A program made the position numbers and the translations under genes. From Aporrectodea caliginosa (lineage: Eukaryota > Annelida > Clitellata > Crassiclitellata > Lumbricidae), in contig JACEVL010000837.1 of assembly GCA_020284085.1 (NCBI GenBank), positions 442,001 to 506,000 of the forward strand: DNA of 64,000 nucleotides. Direction: 5' to 3'. Within the stretch, counting starts at the first letter, position 1. Every line of letters begins with the position of its first letter. The notes under the pieces are model-generated. The model did no database searches and was not told where the DNA came from. It worked only from the letters and a program-made list of their open reading frames with translations. Below are positions 23,901-30,289 of the stretch, one piece after another.

Positions 23901-26900
23901 GTAGCAGACCAGTAAATGGTTTACCAGCCTTACAACAGACCAGTGCTTTGCAACATCAGCTTACATACATGTATTGTTGCTGAAAGCACCGGTCCGTGGT
24001 AAGGCTAAGTAAGGACTGGTAAAACAATTTACTGGTCTGCTGCATCAGACAATTTGAGAAGCGTTGTACATGTGCATGTATATGACATGTTATATTAAAA
24101 TTTAGATTTTGTAATACTGTCACTGTTTATTAAAACTAAACTTTTTATTGTTGCATGTTAAAACTGCTTTCCTATTTATTATGTATGAACAGGGACCAGA
24201 TTTATTATTAATTTAATTATTAAGTTAATTAAGTTTTACATTTTTTTTATTGATGAATAGAACCAGGTTAATTATTAAGTTAATTAATAATGTTTGAGAA
24301 TTTAAGTTTGTAAATTTTTTCATTCAATTCCAGATTAATTGAGTTAATTATTAAAATAATCAAGTTTTATCTTTTTTTATTGATGAGCTGCAGATTAAAT
24401 TAATTAATTATGAAAGAGAATTAAGTTTGTACATTGTTTAGTGATGAGCAGGACCAAATTAATTGAGTTAATTTAAAATTTTTTATTGATGAGCAGACCA
24501 AATTAATTAATTATTAAGAGAATTAAATTTGTAAATTGTTTATTGACGAGTAGGACCAGATTATTTGTTAATTATTAAGAGAATTAAGTGGTTTGTAGAT
24601 TTTTTATTTATGAACAGGACTAGATTATTTAAGTTAATTATTAAGAGAATTAAGTTTGTAATGTTTTATTGATGAGCAGGAACAGATTCAGTCGATACAT
24701 GAGGAGCACCAGCGAGTTGTAGAGTCGTTGAGACATCAGCTGGAAACGGCGGAAATCGAACTCGATCGATATCACGCTCGATTTCAGAACATGAATCAGA
24801 ATCTTCCGACAAATTCCGTCGTATCCTTTCCGGCGCTTGAACACGAGACGTCGTCGTCAGACCGAGTTCTGGAGTTTGTGAAAGAACTTCGCCCGGAGGA
24901 ACGACAATCTGGCGAGGTTGGTTGTATCTCCACTCCACGATCATATATTTAGGGGGTGGTTTTACGGGCTCAACCTCCCCACAAATAAATGCATTACTGT
25001 TATTAAAAACTAAAAATGCTTAAAAATATGACCATGTCGTATGGGAAACTCTCCCCGAAAACTAAAAACCCCACGAACCACACCCGTCCACAATACATTG
25101 TGGCCTGTTGGTTAGTAAGTAAGTAAGTAAGTACATTATTTATCCAACTGCGTAACCGAACTTTGGTTTACATGAAATTACGCATTATGAAGCAGTCTTG
25201 TTAAAAACGTTTTTCTCATAAAGCCTGTGGGACAATTCCAAAGACAAGAATGTGCTTTGTATGCGTTTGTTTTATTTCTTTATTAAAACCCTCCTCCTTT
25301 CTCCAGGCTTGGGACTGGCACTACCAGAGTACAGCAGTCACGGAGTATGAACAATTGAACGAAACTACGTGATATCTAGCATAGAAAAAGCGGTTTATAA
25401 CGGTGTCTAAACCGAGCAATTCTAGTATTGCTACGTTGAGACTGTTTAGCAACGTTAATATAGGGCACCTTTCAAAAAAAGAATCAGAGGTGCTCTATCT
25501 ATTTTGCTGTTTGTTTTGAATTCTTATTAATGTTCTTGATTCTTGTTTTGTTTTAGGGTTCCGAAACTGTTGATGATGTCCACGCTAAGGTATTTTGCAA
25601 ACTTTAAATTCTGATATTTGTTCTAGATGCATTTTACCATTTGAACAGCTCTTCAGCTCCATTCTGTGTCAAGTGCATAGTCAAAATCCATTGCAGAGAA
25701 ACTCGTTCAAGATCCCAAAGAAAAACGTTTACATTTATGCAGCGAATATCTTCACATACCATGCTTTAATAGTAGGTCATAAAATCAATAAATAAAATAA
25801 TAGGGGTTAATAAAAAAGGCAAATAAACAATACTGTATTGTATTGTGTTGGTATCCTGTTAAAAAATATTCAAGATTTTATGAATTGCCATCAGTTGGTT
25901 GCTGGTTTGTTGGTTTCAAGGCAATGCGAGACTTTCTTGTATGTTTACTGTATGTACTGTATGTTGTGCATGTGTTTCAATGTATATTTAATGTATATAT
26001 AATGTATATATAATGTATATCTTAAATATATATGCATATATATAATTATATATAATGTATATATATTTTAATTTATTCTTACGTTAGTTGATGTTGTTCT
26101 TGGTTTAAGATGTCGTCAGCAGCCAATCACAGCCTCCTACCATTCGAACAGCTGCTCGATTCAACGCAAATGGATGACATCATGAGTATGATAATTATTT
26201 TATGCCCTTGAATTTATCCGTTGAATATTTAGTCGCTTATTCTTAGTATAAACATTTCAGTCAGTTTTCGTAATACTGCCCCAAATTCTTTTATGTTTTT
26301 TCACACTTTCACTTGGCCAATTCGGATTTAAATGTTTACCTCACTATAAAAAAGCAGTTGAGTTCTGGAACAGATTTTCTAAGTAGGAAGTATTATGTAA
26401 ATTCCTTGTGGCTGTCTTCACCCAATGGGGTTATTATTATTTGTAGTAATTAATTAAATTTGTAATGTGTGCAGTGTGCACGGTCACAATGAAATGTGAA
26501 TCAGAGGCACAGATTGTCAGCCGATAGGAGAAGATGGAGTTAGAAATCCAAGTGCTTGAAAATCAAGGAAAAATAGTGAGTTTCGAGCCGCTTTTTGGAG
26601 GAAGGAAGTGAATTTGAGCTACGAAGAGTCGTAGTCGATTCCATTCCTTTGGAGCAGAGGCATGGAATGCATGCAAGCCAATAACTGTTCTGCATAGGGG
26701 CTCAGATAAAACTTGATGATCGTAGGCAACGAGGAGGGATGTAAGGATTTAGTAGTGATTGAAGGTAGGACGGTGTGTTGGTGCTGAGGGCTTTGTAGAT
26801 CAAACAGGCCAATTTAAATTTTATTCCGATGAATTTGATAGAGAAAATAATTAATGATATCGGTGAATTGTCATTGACAGGTGTGAAGACAATGGAGTCA

Positions 26901-29900
26901 ACGGCCGAGGAAATGATGTTACGAGTGAATTTGACATCATCTGAAAAGCAGATTGAACATCTAACCCAGGTGCCGTATAGTGTCTAGTGTAGTACTAAAT
27001 TTACCATGGGTGCTTGTTAGTGTAGTGGTTAGCGTGCTGGACTGTCAATCGAGAGGTCAGATGTTCAAATCTCCACCAGGGCAGAAATTTGTTTCAAGAT
27101 TTCTGCTCTACCTGAACCCCTAGCCAACTCAGCTATAATGGGTTAACTGACCATACGCTGTCAGTGGGAAGATGAGATGGCGAGGGAGAGGACTTTCCAC
27201 CAGACCTCATATGCTGAGGCTAAGAAAATGAAAGTCACACTTCATACCCATAGCTGCCTCTGGGTAGCATAAGGGACTGCTCTTCTTCTATTATTACTTC
27301 TACTACCACCACAATTATTATAATCATCATTACCATACCTACTACCATTATCACTACTACCACTAATATACTTCTCCCACACTACTTCTGTAGTAATACT
27401 AGTACTATTACTTCTGTAGAGGTGTGCAATTAAATCTGTTACCTTTACCTGTTTACCTCTTCCTTAGGGAGATAAATTTAAATACATGTAATAAATAATA
27501 ATAATAATAATAACTATTAATAATAGTTATAATAATAACAAGGGCCATTGCGTTCTGCAGGTCTTTTACTCAGCTGGGAGTTGGCAAGTTATAGCCGTTT
27601 CAAACATGTTTTTATTGTCTTCGAGCAATATCTTAAGAAGAACCTTGGGCAAATAATAATGATAATAACCGGCTAGAACATCTGTGTGCTCAGATTCTGA
27701 ACGAAAGCGAAGCAACTGTGTTACGGTTGACGGAGCAAGCGTCGATCCTGAAAGGTGAAATCCGTCGAATGGAACGGAATCAGGAGCGAGAGACAGCCAT
27801 TTCCAACATGGAATATCTCAAGAATGTCGTCTACAAGGTAACGAGAGCATGTCTACCACTTGAATTATTTCCAGCTATTTTTGTATTGGGGATTTTTCTA
27901 TTTTTCCATATTTTTGGGATGTTTTAAGGATTTGTTTTAATTTTGTTTTTACATATTTCTTTTATATTTGTCTTTTTGTTTTAATTTTGTTTTTACATAT
28001 TTCTTTAATATTTGTCTGTCTATTTTTTTAGCAGTCCCTCACTTATGCCATGTAGCAGGCTGTTAGTGATGAACACCTGTATATACATGTACAATTTTTA
28101 CTTTCATGCATATTGAAATTCCCTCTCTTGTATCTGCTTGATCTGCTCAGCTGCTTATGTCATTTCGTTCGAAACTTAAAAGTCATTGATGAACCCAGTT
28201 ATAATGTATTGGTGATGAGTTTTCTGCCCAAAGGGAGGTCCATTGGCTTTTATGTGACCCGGGGATGAGATGGTTGAGGTGGTTTCCAGTTGCCTTCCTC
28301 ACAGACAATTGTTGGTGAGCAACTTATCCAGGGTCGCTATGCAGTGGCTTGAGGTAGATTCAAGCGTGCGACCCTCCAGTTACAAGGTGCAGAATGTACC
28401 ACTACACCACCGTGTCCCACTATATTATATTACATTTTATTTAACTGCTTGTCCACCATAGTCTATCTCTTTGTCCTAACAGACTGCTCTTCCGGATAGG
28501 GATCTGATTACGGATTGGCACATATGTGGTGTATTTAGGTATATTAACTTGCACAAGCTTATAAATCTTTATATCATTATAATAGTACCTTGGTAATATG
28601 GCTTGGCTTTGGTTGATGCCTTGTGCATTAGTCTCCTGAATGATAGAAGTTCATTCAGAAGTTACTCTTAAATAATAATATAAATAGAAACAATACTTAA
28701 AACTTCGTTTTCCAAGATATTTCCATCTGTGTTAGGCTGTTAGCACCACAAATGCATTCAGAAGCACATTTCCAGCCCAGATGGTTGTGAAACCTGGGAT
28801 GAAGCCTTATTTCTTGGAGATCAATCTTTTTTACTCGTAGCATAATTTCTTGTTCCAGAGGGGATCATTTTTATCGTGGATACAAAAATAGTAATTATTG
28901 TTTATTAGGATAAACACGGTACTTTGAATGAATGATTTGTTTTAGTTTATGACATTGAAAAGTGGTGATGAACGTATGCAACTCATTCCAGTCCTTACGA
29001 CAATGCTCAAGTTTAGTCCGGACGAAAAAGACAGAATGACCGCGATCGCAGCTGGTTAGTTCATGGCATTTTCAGCACTTTTTTTTATCAGTTTAATGCA
29101 CAATTTTCATCTTTATTTTCCGGCACATTTTTATATTGGCCTCAAGCACAATTTTCATGTCATTTTCAAGTACAGTGTGATGGTTTAAGACATTTTAAAG
29201 AATAGTCTCTGCTATGGTAGACTGCTTTATAAAGAAAAGCATGGCAGACTTTACTGTATAAAACATATGGATATATGCTTTATGAAAGCATGAGAGACTT
29301 CTTTATAGAAAAGCATGGGCGATTTTGCTGTATAAGTAAGTATCGATGCCTGCTCTATGGAAAATGATGGGAGTCTGCACTATCGAAAAAGTACGAGAGA
29401 CTTTGGTATATGGAAAAGTATGAGAGACTGTATTATTTATGCTATGGTGGACATTATTAAAAAAAGGAGAATCTGCTGTATAGACTGCTTGAGAAACTTG
29501 GTCCTGTTTAATGAGAAACTTGGCCAACATGGCCTTGCACCAGCCTACCTAATAGACCTCTGTCAGCCAATATTGGGGGCTCGGGGTAGTCGCGCCCTTC
29601 GCTCTGCTGAGAGGGTGTTCTGGTGGTCCTGTTTACTACACAGCAGCTATGCATAACTGCGCATTCTCTGTGGTAGGCCTTAGGGTTTGGAATGGCCTCC
29701 CTCGGGAGCTACGCCTGTTCGCAAGATCATGTACTGATACGTTTTATGACCACTTGAAAACTTACCTTTTTGCCCTGGCCGGAGTTGGGAGCGCTTCTGA
29801 GTAGTTACCTTGAAGGGGCGCTATAGGCTATACATTTTTGAATGAATGAATGAACTGGTTTATGTTTTGAATTTTCTGTAGGAACTGAAGGTGTGCCCCC

Positions 29901-29961
29901 TGCCGGCCAGGACCCCGCTGGGTGGAGTACCTATCTGCACCGTTGGTCAGGGCTCGTTTAG
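2932..29961 (+). CDS. GCC2: GCC2/GCC185-like golgin, 28 coding exons, complete
   Basis: Peripheral trans-Golgi coiled-coil tether. In vertebrates GCC185 captures endosome-derived vesicles and is recruited through its C-terminal GRIP domain. I joined 28 exons with GT-AG borders and matching phases: 2932-2940, 4824-4877, 5488-5572, 6111-6166, 6927-7034, 7613-7717, 8307-8414, 8975-13657, 14399-14536, 15079-15171, 15997-16185, 16692-16778, 17464-17589, 17979-18141, 18553-18653, 19665-19742, 20398-20577, 21390-21475, 22086-22139, 22856-22978, 23474-23576, 24680-24916, 25557-25589, 26110-26185, 26881-26969, 27694-27837, 28946-29054, 29882-29961. The predicted protein is about 2,498 aa, against about 1,680 in vertebrates, with the extra length mostly in exon 8. 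Family landmarks: [14 protein letters not shown] near the N-terminus, [17 protein letters not shown], the MEIADYER-like segment of exon 14, and [13 protein letters not shown] followed by the GRIP domain. Exon 1 (MAS) is the least certain part. The rest is very secure. Confidence 0.95.
3097..3383. mobile_element. MITE copy 1 with 8-bp target duplication
   Basis: 287 bp beginning GGGGTCAGCCCGAATC and ending TTCGGCCCGCACCC. Ends are inverted and rich in CCCGAA/TTCGGG. Flanked by exact 8-bp duplications CTTGGACT (3089-3096 and 3384-3391), typical of hAT-class insertion. No coding capacity. Lies in the first intron of the GCC2 model. Confidence 0.85.
3590..4140. repeat. Degenerate ~38-bp tandem repeat
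   Basis: Repeated phrase of the type TCCAACTTCTATTTAAGCAA followed by AATTNNTTTCATCAA, about nine copies, interrupted by the MITE at 3778-4036. Non-coding, in GCC2 intron 1. Confidence 0.7.
3778..4036. mobile_element. MITE copy 2 with 8-bp target duplication
   Basis: 259 bp, same family and orientation as the element at 3097. Flanked by exact 8-bp duplications ATTTAATC (3770-3777 and 4037-4044). It split a pre-existing array of ~38-bp degenerate repeats. Confidence 0.85.
4485..4560 (+). repeat. tRNA-like SINE fragment
   Basis: TGGCCGAGTGGGTTGGTAGC resembles a pol III A box of tRNA-Leu/Ser type, and a weaker B-box-like GGTTCGGCC follows. A mature tRNA cloverleaf is not evident, so it is called a SINE or tRNA relic. 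Confidence 0.4.
4824..4877 (+). CDS. GCC2: GCC2 exon 2
   Basis: Acceptor TTGCTATTTGTAG and donor AAG|GTATTG bound 18 codons ([18 protein letters not shown]), a polar linker equivalent to the Gly/Ser/Lys-rich leader before the conserved start of the vertebrate coiled coil. Phase 0 on both sides. Confidence 0.75.
4930..5160 (+). repeat. TCTG/TG microsatellite
   Basis: Imperfect TGTC and TGTG tracts in GCC2 intron 2. The predicted Cys/Val-rich readings in two frames are repeat artefacts. Confidence 0.9.
5488..5572 (+). CDS. GCC2: GCC2 exon 3, conserved N-terminal motif
   Basis: Encodes [20 protein letters not shown], which matches the N-terminal LPKEDLIKFAKKQM-type motif of GCC2. Acceptor TTGTTTTAG, donor GATG|GTAAGT, phase 1 out. 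Confidence 0.92.
5800..5912 (-). repeat. Partial copy of tRNA-derived SINE family A
   Basis: Body segment shared with the copies at 15643, 21680, 27008 and 31761 (phrases ATTTTCTGAGCTCGGCGTAT and GACCAGTCCTCTCCCT). The tRNA-like head is missing. Confidence 0.65.
6111..6166 (+). CDS. GCC2: GCC2 exon 4
   Basis: Acceptor CATTTTTCAG, donor GTG|GTAAGT. Encodes [19 protein letters not shown] after the split codon is joined. Phase 1 in, 0 out. Coiled coil. Confidence 0.9.
6927..7034 (+). CDS. GCC2: GCC2 exon 5
   Basis: 36 codons including the segment [20 protein letters not shown]. Acceptor TTGAACAG, donor GCT|GTAAGC, phase 0/0. Confidence 0.9.
7048..7405. repeat. TTACAA-rich tandem repeat
   Basis: Units around ACTAGTTACAATTGCAATT repeated with drift through GCC2 intron 5, starting 13 bases after the exon 5 donor. 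Confidence 0.85.
7613..7717 (+). CDS. GCC2: GCC2 exon 6
   Basis: 35 codons starting [20 protein letters not shown], heptad-like. Acceptor TACTTTCTAG, donor AAG|GTTGAG, phase 0/0. Confidence 0.9.
8307..8414 (+). CDS. GCC2: GCC2 exon 7
   Basis: 36 codons starting [20 protein letters not shown] and ending in a Ser/Gly/Pro-rich linker. Acceptor TATATCTAG, donor CCG|GTCAGT, phase 0/0. Confidence 0.88.
8750..8816. mobile_element. ~70-bp foldback element, copy 1
   Basis: ACATTAACGATGAGGGTGTA ... GTCATTAAAGTGTTAA. Ends are imperfect inverted repeats. Related copies at 13974-14046 and, inverted, at 15210-15282, all in GCC2 introns. Confidence 0.6.
8975..13657 (+). CDS. GCC2: GCC2 exon 8, giant coiled-coil exon (1,561 codons)
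   Basis: A single 4,683-nt exon bounded by TTTATTTTCAG and CAG|GTGAGC, phase 0/0. It encodes residues ~176-1736, almost entirely Glu/Lys/Leu heptads with acidic breaks around residues 470-570 and 780-900. It opens with [10 protein letters not shown], an unusual CxxC. It contains a near-identical ~50-residue tandem duplication (11767-12067) and a run of 7-residue DIEGQLK-type repeats (13097-13185). Vertebrate GCC2 also has one very large central exon, but this one is longer, consistent with growth by internal duplication. Confidence 0.95.
13974..14046. mobile_element. ~70-bp foldback element, copy 2
   Basis: ATTAACACTTTCATGACGAG ... CTCGTCATCAAAATGTTAAT, same family and orientation as 8750-8816. 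Inner sequence AAAAGTGACTGGGAAACCAA is shared. Confidence 0.6.
14293..14367 (+). repeat. 3' end of LINE/SINE with CTTA tail
   Basis: GTGGTTATGCAATGTGTAAT then AAAGAATATACTTACTTACT. Same 3' terminus as 31090-31232 and 32145-32232. Ends just upstream of GCC2 exon 9. Confidence 0.6.
14399..14536 (+). CDS. GCC2: GCC2 exon 9
   Basis: 46 codons. Ser/Thr-rich start ([10 protein letters not shown]), then [17 protein letters not shown], matching the KIKLVAVKAKKELD segment of vertebrate GCC2. Acceptor ATGTTAAG lacks a strong pyrimidine tract. Donor AAG|GTAATC. Phase 0/0. Confidence 0.88.
14540..14835. repeat. TGATCATGATTGTAAT-type tandem repeat
   Basis: Palindrome-rich units (ATCATGATCATAAACATGAT style), starting immediately after the exon 9 donor in GCC2 intron 9. 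Long Met/Ile readings in it are artefacts. Confidence 0.85.
15079..15171 (+). CDS. GCC2: GCC2 exon 10
   Basis: 31 codons starting [20 protein letters not shown]. Acceptor GTGCTTTGCAG, donor CAG|GTAGAT, phase 0/0. Confidence 0.88.
15210..15282. mobile_element. ~70-bp foldback element, copy 3 (inverted)
   Basis: TAACACTTTAACGATGA ... CTCGTCGTTAAAGCGTTAA, the reverse of copies 1 and 2. The most symmetrical copy. Confidence 0.6.
15340..15460 (+). repeat. LINE 3' end (B family)
   Basis: ACTTACCTTTTTGACCAGGA ... GGGCGCTATATAAATTTTTG, the same terminus as 29500-29865, including the last ORF2 codons and the GCGCTATATAAA 3' UTR phrase. Confidence 0.65.
15643..15932 (-). mobile_element. tRNA-derived SINE family A, full-length copy
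   Basis: Read on the minus strand: a tRNA-like head with A box (TAGTGTAGTGGTTAGCGTGC) and B-box region, then the family body (GGCTAAGAAAATGAAGTTGC) and a CTTCTTCTT end. In GCC2 intron 10. Confidence 0.75.
15997..16185 (+). CDS. GCC2: GCC2 exon 11
   Basis: 63 codons of coiled coil starting [20 protein letters not shown]. The acceptor is a T10-AG tract, donor AAG|GTTCTT. Phase 0/0. Confidence 0.9.
16318..16392 (+). repeat. GTAT/GTGT microsatellite
   Basis: Tetranucleotide tract in GCC2 intron 11. Confidence 0.85.
16692..16778 (+). CDS. GCC2: GCC2 exon 12
   Basis: 29 codons starting [20 protein letters not shown]. Acceptor TTTTTGAATAG, donor GAA|GTTAGC, phase 0/0. Confidence 0.85.
16893..17145 (-). 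repeat. LINE/SINE 3' end with TAAG tail (reverse copy)
   Basis: Begins AAGTAAGTAAGTAAGTATAT then CTTTATTGAAAAACCAACTG and GTGTACAAAGATCATC. Reverse complement of the family whose plus-strand copy is at 31090-31232. Confidence 0.6.
17464..17589 (+). CDS. GCC2: GCC2 exon 13
   Basis: 42 codons starting [20 protein letters not shown]. Acceptor ACTTGTTTTAAG, donor ACA|GTGAGT, phase 0/0. Confidence 0.9.
17979..18141 (+). CDS. GCC2: GCC2 exon 14
   Basis: Contains [20 protein letters not shown], clearly equivalent to the MNMEIADYERLMKELNQKL segment of GCC2, a strong orthology anchor. Acceptor TATCTGACAG, donor CTGG|GTATGT, phase 1 out. Confidence 0.94.
18165..18375. repeat. TG then CA microsatellites
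   Basis: TGTGTC tract directly after the exon 14 donor, then a CACACA tract from about 18270. They are inverted relative to each other in GCC2 intron 14. Confidence 0.85.
18553..18653 (+). CDS. GCC2: GCC2 exon 15
   Basis: Encodes [20 protein letters not shown], matching KIKQLLVKTKKELADSK of GCC2. Acceptor TTTAAATTAG, donor CTG|GTGAAT, phase 1 in, 0 out. Confidence 0.93.
18945..19136 (+). pseudogene. LINE ORF2 C-terminal remnant
   Basis: The phrase GAGGGAAGAATGGAGGGGAA with what follows decodes, with drift, to the EGRMEGKRxRGRPRMM-WID type ending common in LINE ORF2 proteins. Cut on its right by the element at 19137-19464. Confidence 0.5.
19137..19464. mobile_element. GTCATGGAAAG-type MITE
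   Basis: Begins CAGGGTGGTCATGG and ends GTGGCAATCCTG, with internal GTCATGGAAAGTCATGG repeats. Looks like a hAT-type element inserted into a LINE remnant. The target duplication is only approximate (AAAGAA on both sides). Confidence 0.55.
19665..19742 (+). CDS. GCC2: GCC2 exon 16
   Basis: 26 codons: [20 protein letters not shown] and six more. Acceptor ACTGTTAATAG, donor AAG|GTTAAT, phase 0/0. Confidence 0.88.
20060..20305. repeat. ATCGATTAG-rich short repeat
   Basis: Repeated AATTAGCTGTTTGTCTA and CTAATCGATTAGAATTAGAA units, many of them palindromic around ATCGAT, in GCC2 intron 16. Confidence 0.75.
20398..20577 (+). CDS. GCC2: GCC2 exon 17
   Basis: 60 codons including [20 protein letters not shown] and ending AEYDGYK. 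Parallel to the SAEQHQRTLSAYQQRVTALQ ... SEFESYK block of vertebrate GCC2. Acceptor TCGTCTCCAG, donor AAG|GTGAGA, phase 0/0. Confidence 0.93.
20684..21094. mobile_element. 411-bp TTAACGCG-type MITE with 8-bp target duplication
   Basis: Starts TAGGGCTGGGCATTTAACGC and ends TTAATCGTTGCCCACCCCA, inverted termini. Exact flanking duplication ATTTATTC (20676-20683 and 21095-21102). Internal AATCGCGGTGTTAAAAATTT repeats. No ORF. In GCC2 intron 17. Confidence 0.85.
21158..21290 (+). repeat. Partial tRNA-derived SINE family C
   Basis: TTCGAATCTACCTCGAACCA (B-box like) then TTGTCTGTGAGGAAGGCAAT. Reverse complement of the copy at 28205-28422. Confidence 0.6.
21390..21475 (+). CDS. GCC2: GCC2 exon 18
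   Basis: Begins [14 protein letters not shown], matching VRVHNVLKQQKNKS of GCC2. Acceptor TGATAACAG, donor AAAG|GTTATT, phase 0 in, 2 out. Confidence 0.93.
21680..21935 (+). mobile_element. tRNA-derived SINE family A, full-length copy
   Basis: A box TAGTGTAGCGGTTAGCATGC and B box GGTTCAAATCC give a pol III promoter at the 5' end. A non-tRNA body follows to GCTCTTCTTCTTGC. Reference copy for the family. In GCC2 intron 18. Confidence 0.85.
22086..22139 (+). CDS. GCC2: GCC2 exon 19
   Basis: Encodes [19 protein letters not shown] across its split codons. Acceptor TTCTTTCCAG, donor CAG|GTTGGT, phase 2/2. Confidence 0.9.
22420..22487 (-). repeat. LINE fragment shared with 26455-26540
   Basis: CACACACAGTCACACCGAAC and GATAGTCAGCTGTCAGAGGA resemble GTGCACGGTCACAATGAAAT and GATTGTCAGCCGATAGGAGA at 26470-26530. 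Confidence 0.5.
22488..22565 (-). repeat. LINE/SINE 3' end (reverse copy)
   Basis: AAGTAAGTATATTCTTTATT then AAACCGGTTGCAGGAGAGCC and CTCCGGTGTACAAACATC. The exact reverse of the phrase at 31165-31230. Confidence 0.7.
22625..22710 (+). repeat. LINE 3' end fragment (B family)
   Basis: GAGAGTGCCTCTGAGTAGGT then GTGGCGCTATATAAATTCTG, the B-family 3' terminus. In GCC2 intron 19, upstream of exon 20. Confidence 0.6.
22856..22978 (+). CDS. GCC2: GCC2 exon 20
   Basis: 41 codons with [20 protein letters not shown], equivalent to QSEHDTLLERHNKM of vertebrate GCC2. Acceptor TTTCGTGCAG, donor ATAG|GTACAG, phase 2/2. Confidence 0.9.
23474..23576 (+). CDS. GCC2: GCC2 exon 21
   Basis: Encodes [20 protein letters not shown] and ends SSYK. 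Acceptor TCATGATGTAG, donor AAG|GTCTCG, phase 2 in, 0 out. Confidence 0.9.
24182..24679 (+). repeat. Tandem array of decoy splice acceptors upstream of GCC2 exon 22
   Basis: About eight 45-65-bp units of the form TTTATTGATGAGCAGGACCA then GATTAATTGAGTTAATTATT. Anchors near 24184, 24252, 24382, 24442, 24488, 24545 and 24610, with the true site at 24671-24679. Each unit carries a T-rich tract, AG and bases resembling the first 12 nt of exon 22 (GAACAGATTCAG), so the array seems to have grown by duplicating the 3' splice site. Confidence 0.8.
24680..24916 (+). CDS. GCC2: GCC2 exon 22
   Basis: 79 codons starting [20 protein letters not shown], matching QVRHLQEEHRKTVETLQQQL of GCC2, then a disordered linker. 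The acceptor GATGAGCAG is the last unit of a tandem array of look-alike acceptors (see repeat at 24182-24679). Donor GAG|GTTGGT, phase 0/0. Confidence 0.93.
25111..25255 (-). repeat. LINE 3' UTR (reverse copy)
   Basis: AAGTAAGTAAGTAAGTACAT then ATCCAACTGCGTAACCGAAC ... CTGTGGGACAATTCCAAAG. Reverse complement of 32095-32230. Confidence 0.7.
25557..25589 (+). CDS. GCC2: GCC2 exon 23 (33 nt)
   Basis: Small exon [11 protein letters not shown] between TTGTTTTAG and AAG|GTATTT, phase 0/0. It could be skipped without changing frame. Its neighbours also join in frame without it, so its constitutive use is not proved. Confidence 0.7.
26110..26185 (+). CDS. GCC2: GCC2 exon 24
   Basis: Encodes [20 protein letters not shown], equivalent to the QSLEQLLNS motif of GCC2. 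Acceptor TGGTTTAAG, donor ATGA|GTATGA, phase 0 in, 1 out. Confidence 0.85.
26455..26860 (-). pseudogene. Antisense LINE 3' ORF fragment
   Basis: Related to the shorter fragment at 22420 and similar in style to the antisense LINE ends at 37590 and 62456 (for example GGAGCAGAGGCATGGAATGC, a P-WN-L-type codon region on the minus strand). Frame is broken. Between GCC2 exons 24 and 25. Confidence 0.45.
26881..26969 (+). CDS. GCC2: GCC2 exon 25
   Basis: Encodes [20 protein letters not shown] and ends QIEHLTQ. Acceptor GTCATTGACAG, donor CAG|GTGCCG, phase 1 in, 0 out. Confidence 0.88.
27008..27290 (+). mobile_element. tRNA-derived SINE family A copy
   Basis: Head TTAGTGTAGTGGTTAGCGTG and TGTTCAAATCTCC, body to ACTGCTCTTCTTCTA. 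Degenerate B box. In GCC2 intron 25. Confidence 0.8.
27694..27837 (+). CDS. GCC2: GCC2 exon 26, start of GRIP region
   Basis: 48 codons with [16 protein letters not shown] and [11 protein letters not shown], near-identical to LLKSEIRRLERNQERE and NLEYLKNVLLQ of vertebrate GCC2. The Tyr of EYLKN is the conserved GRIP-domain residue needed for Arl1/Rab binding in characterised golgins. Acceptor TGTGTGCTCAG, donor AAG|GTAACG. Confidence 0.96.
28205..28422 (-). mobile_element. tRNA-derived SINE family C (reverse copy)
   Basis: On the minus strand, GTGGGACACGGTGGTGTAGT is an A-box head and GCTTGAATCTACC a B box. The body shares GAAGGCAACTGGAAACCACC with 21158-21290. In GCC2 intron 26. Confidence 0.7.
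28946..29054 (+). CDS. GCC2: GCC2 exon 27, GRIP domain core
   Basis: [20 protein letters not shown] then [16 protein letters not shown], matching the core of the GCC185 GRIP domain. Acceptor TTGTTTTAG, donor GCTG|GTTAGT, phase 0 in, 1 out. Confidence 0.96.
29500..29865 (+). pseudogene. LINE ORF2 C-terminus and 3' end (B family)
   Basis: Decodes with frame shifts to [20 protein letters not shown] ... [14 protein letters not shown] ... [18 protein letters not shown], a CR1/L2-style ORF2 C-terminus, then the GGGGCGCTATA 3' UTR and an (ATGA)n tail. In GCC2 intron 27, just upstream of the last exon. Confidence 0.75.
29882..29961 (+). CDS. GCC2: GCC2 exon 28, C-terminus and stop
   Basis: Encodes [14 protein letters not shown] then TAG. 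The vertebrate protein ends with a near-identical SGWASYLHSWSGL tail, so the orthology holds to the last residue. Acceptor ATTTTCTGTAG, phase 1 in. Confidence 0.95.
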
Positions 29962-30289
29962 AAAAACACTCACACAGGGATCATCTATTAATTAGTCAGT
30001 CGATGTTGACTGAGGAGGGATCGTCAGTTCCTTGATTTAGGTTTATTTGTACGAAGGGAATTTGTACAGAGGGTATTTTTTTATTGCTAGATTCTTTGTG
30101 ACTGTGTAAAGAAACCGATGCTGGTGTTATTCATATCCGTATTGTACTGCAGTCAATAATTCCAAGTGCACACACACCTTTTTCAACGACACACCCAAAC
30201 ATCGTCATGGTAGTTTCTTAGGTTTAGTCAGGAAGAACCATGATGCAGTTTATAGTTTTCGTCGCAGAGGGGAAAGAACTGGGGTAAGC

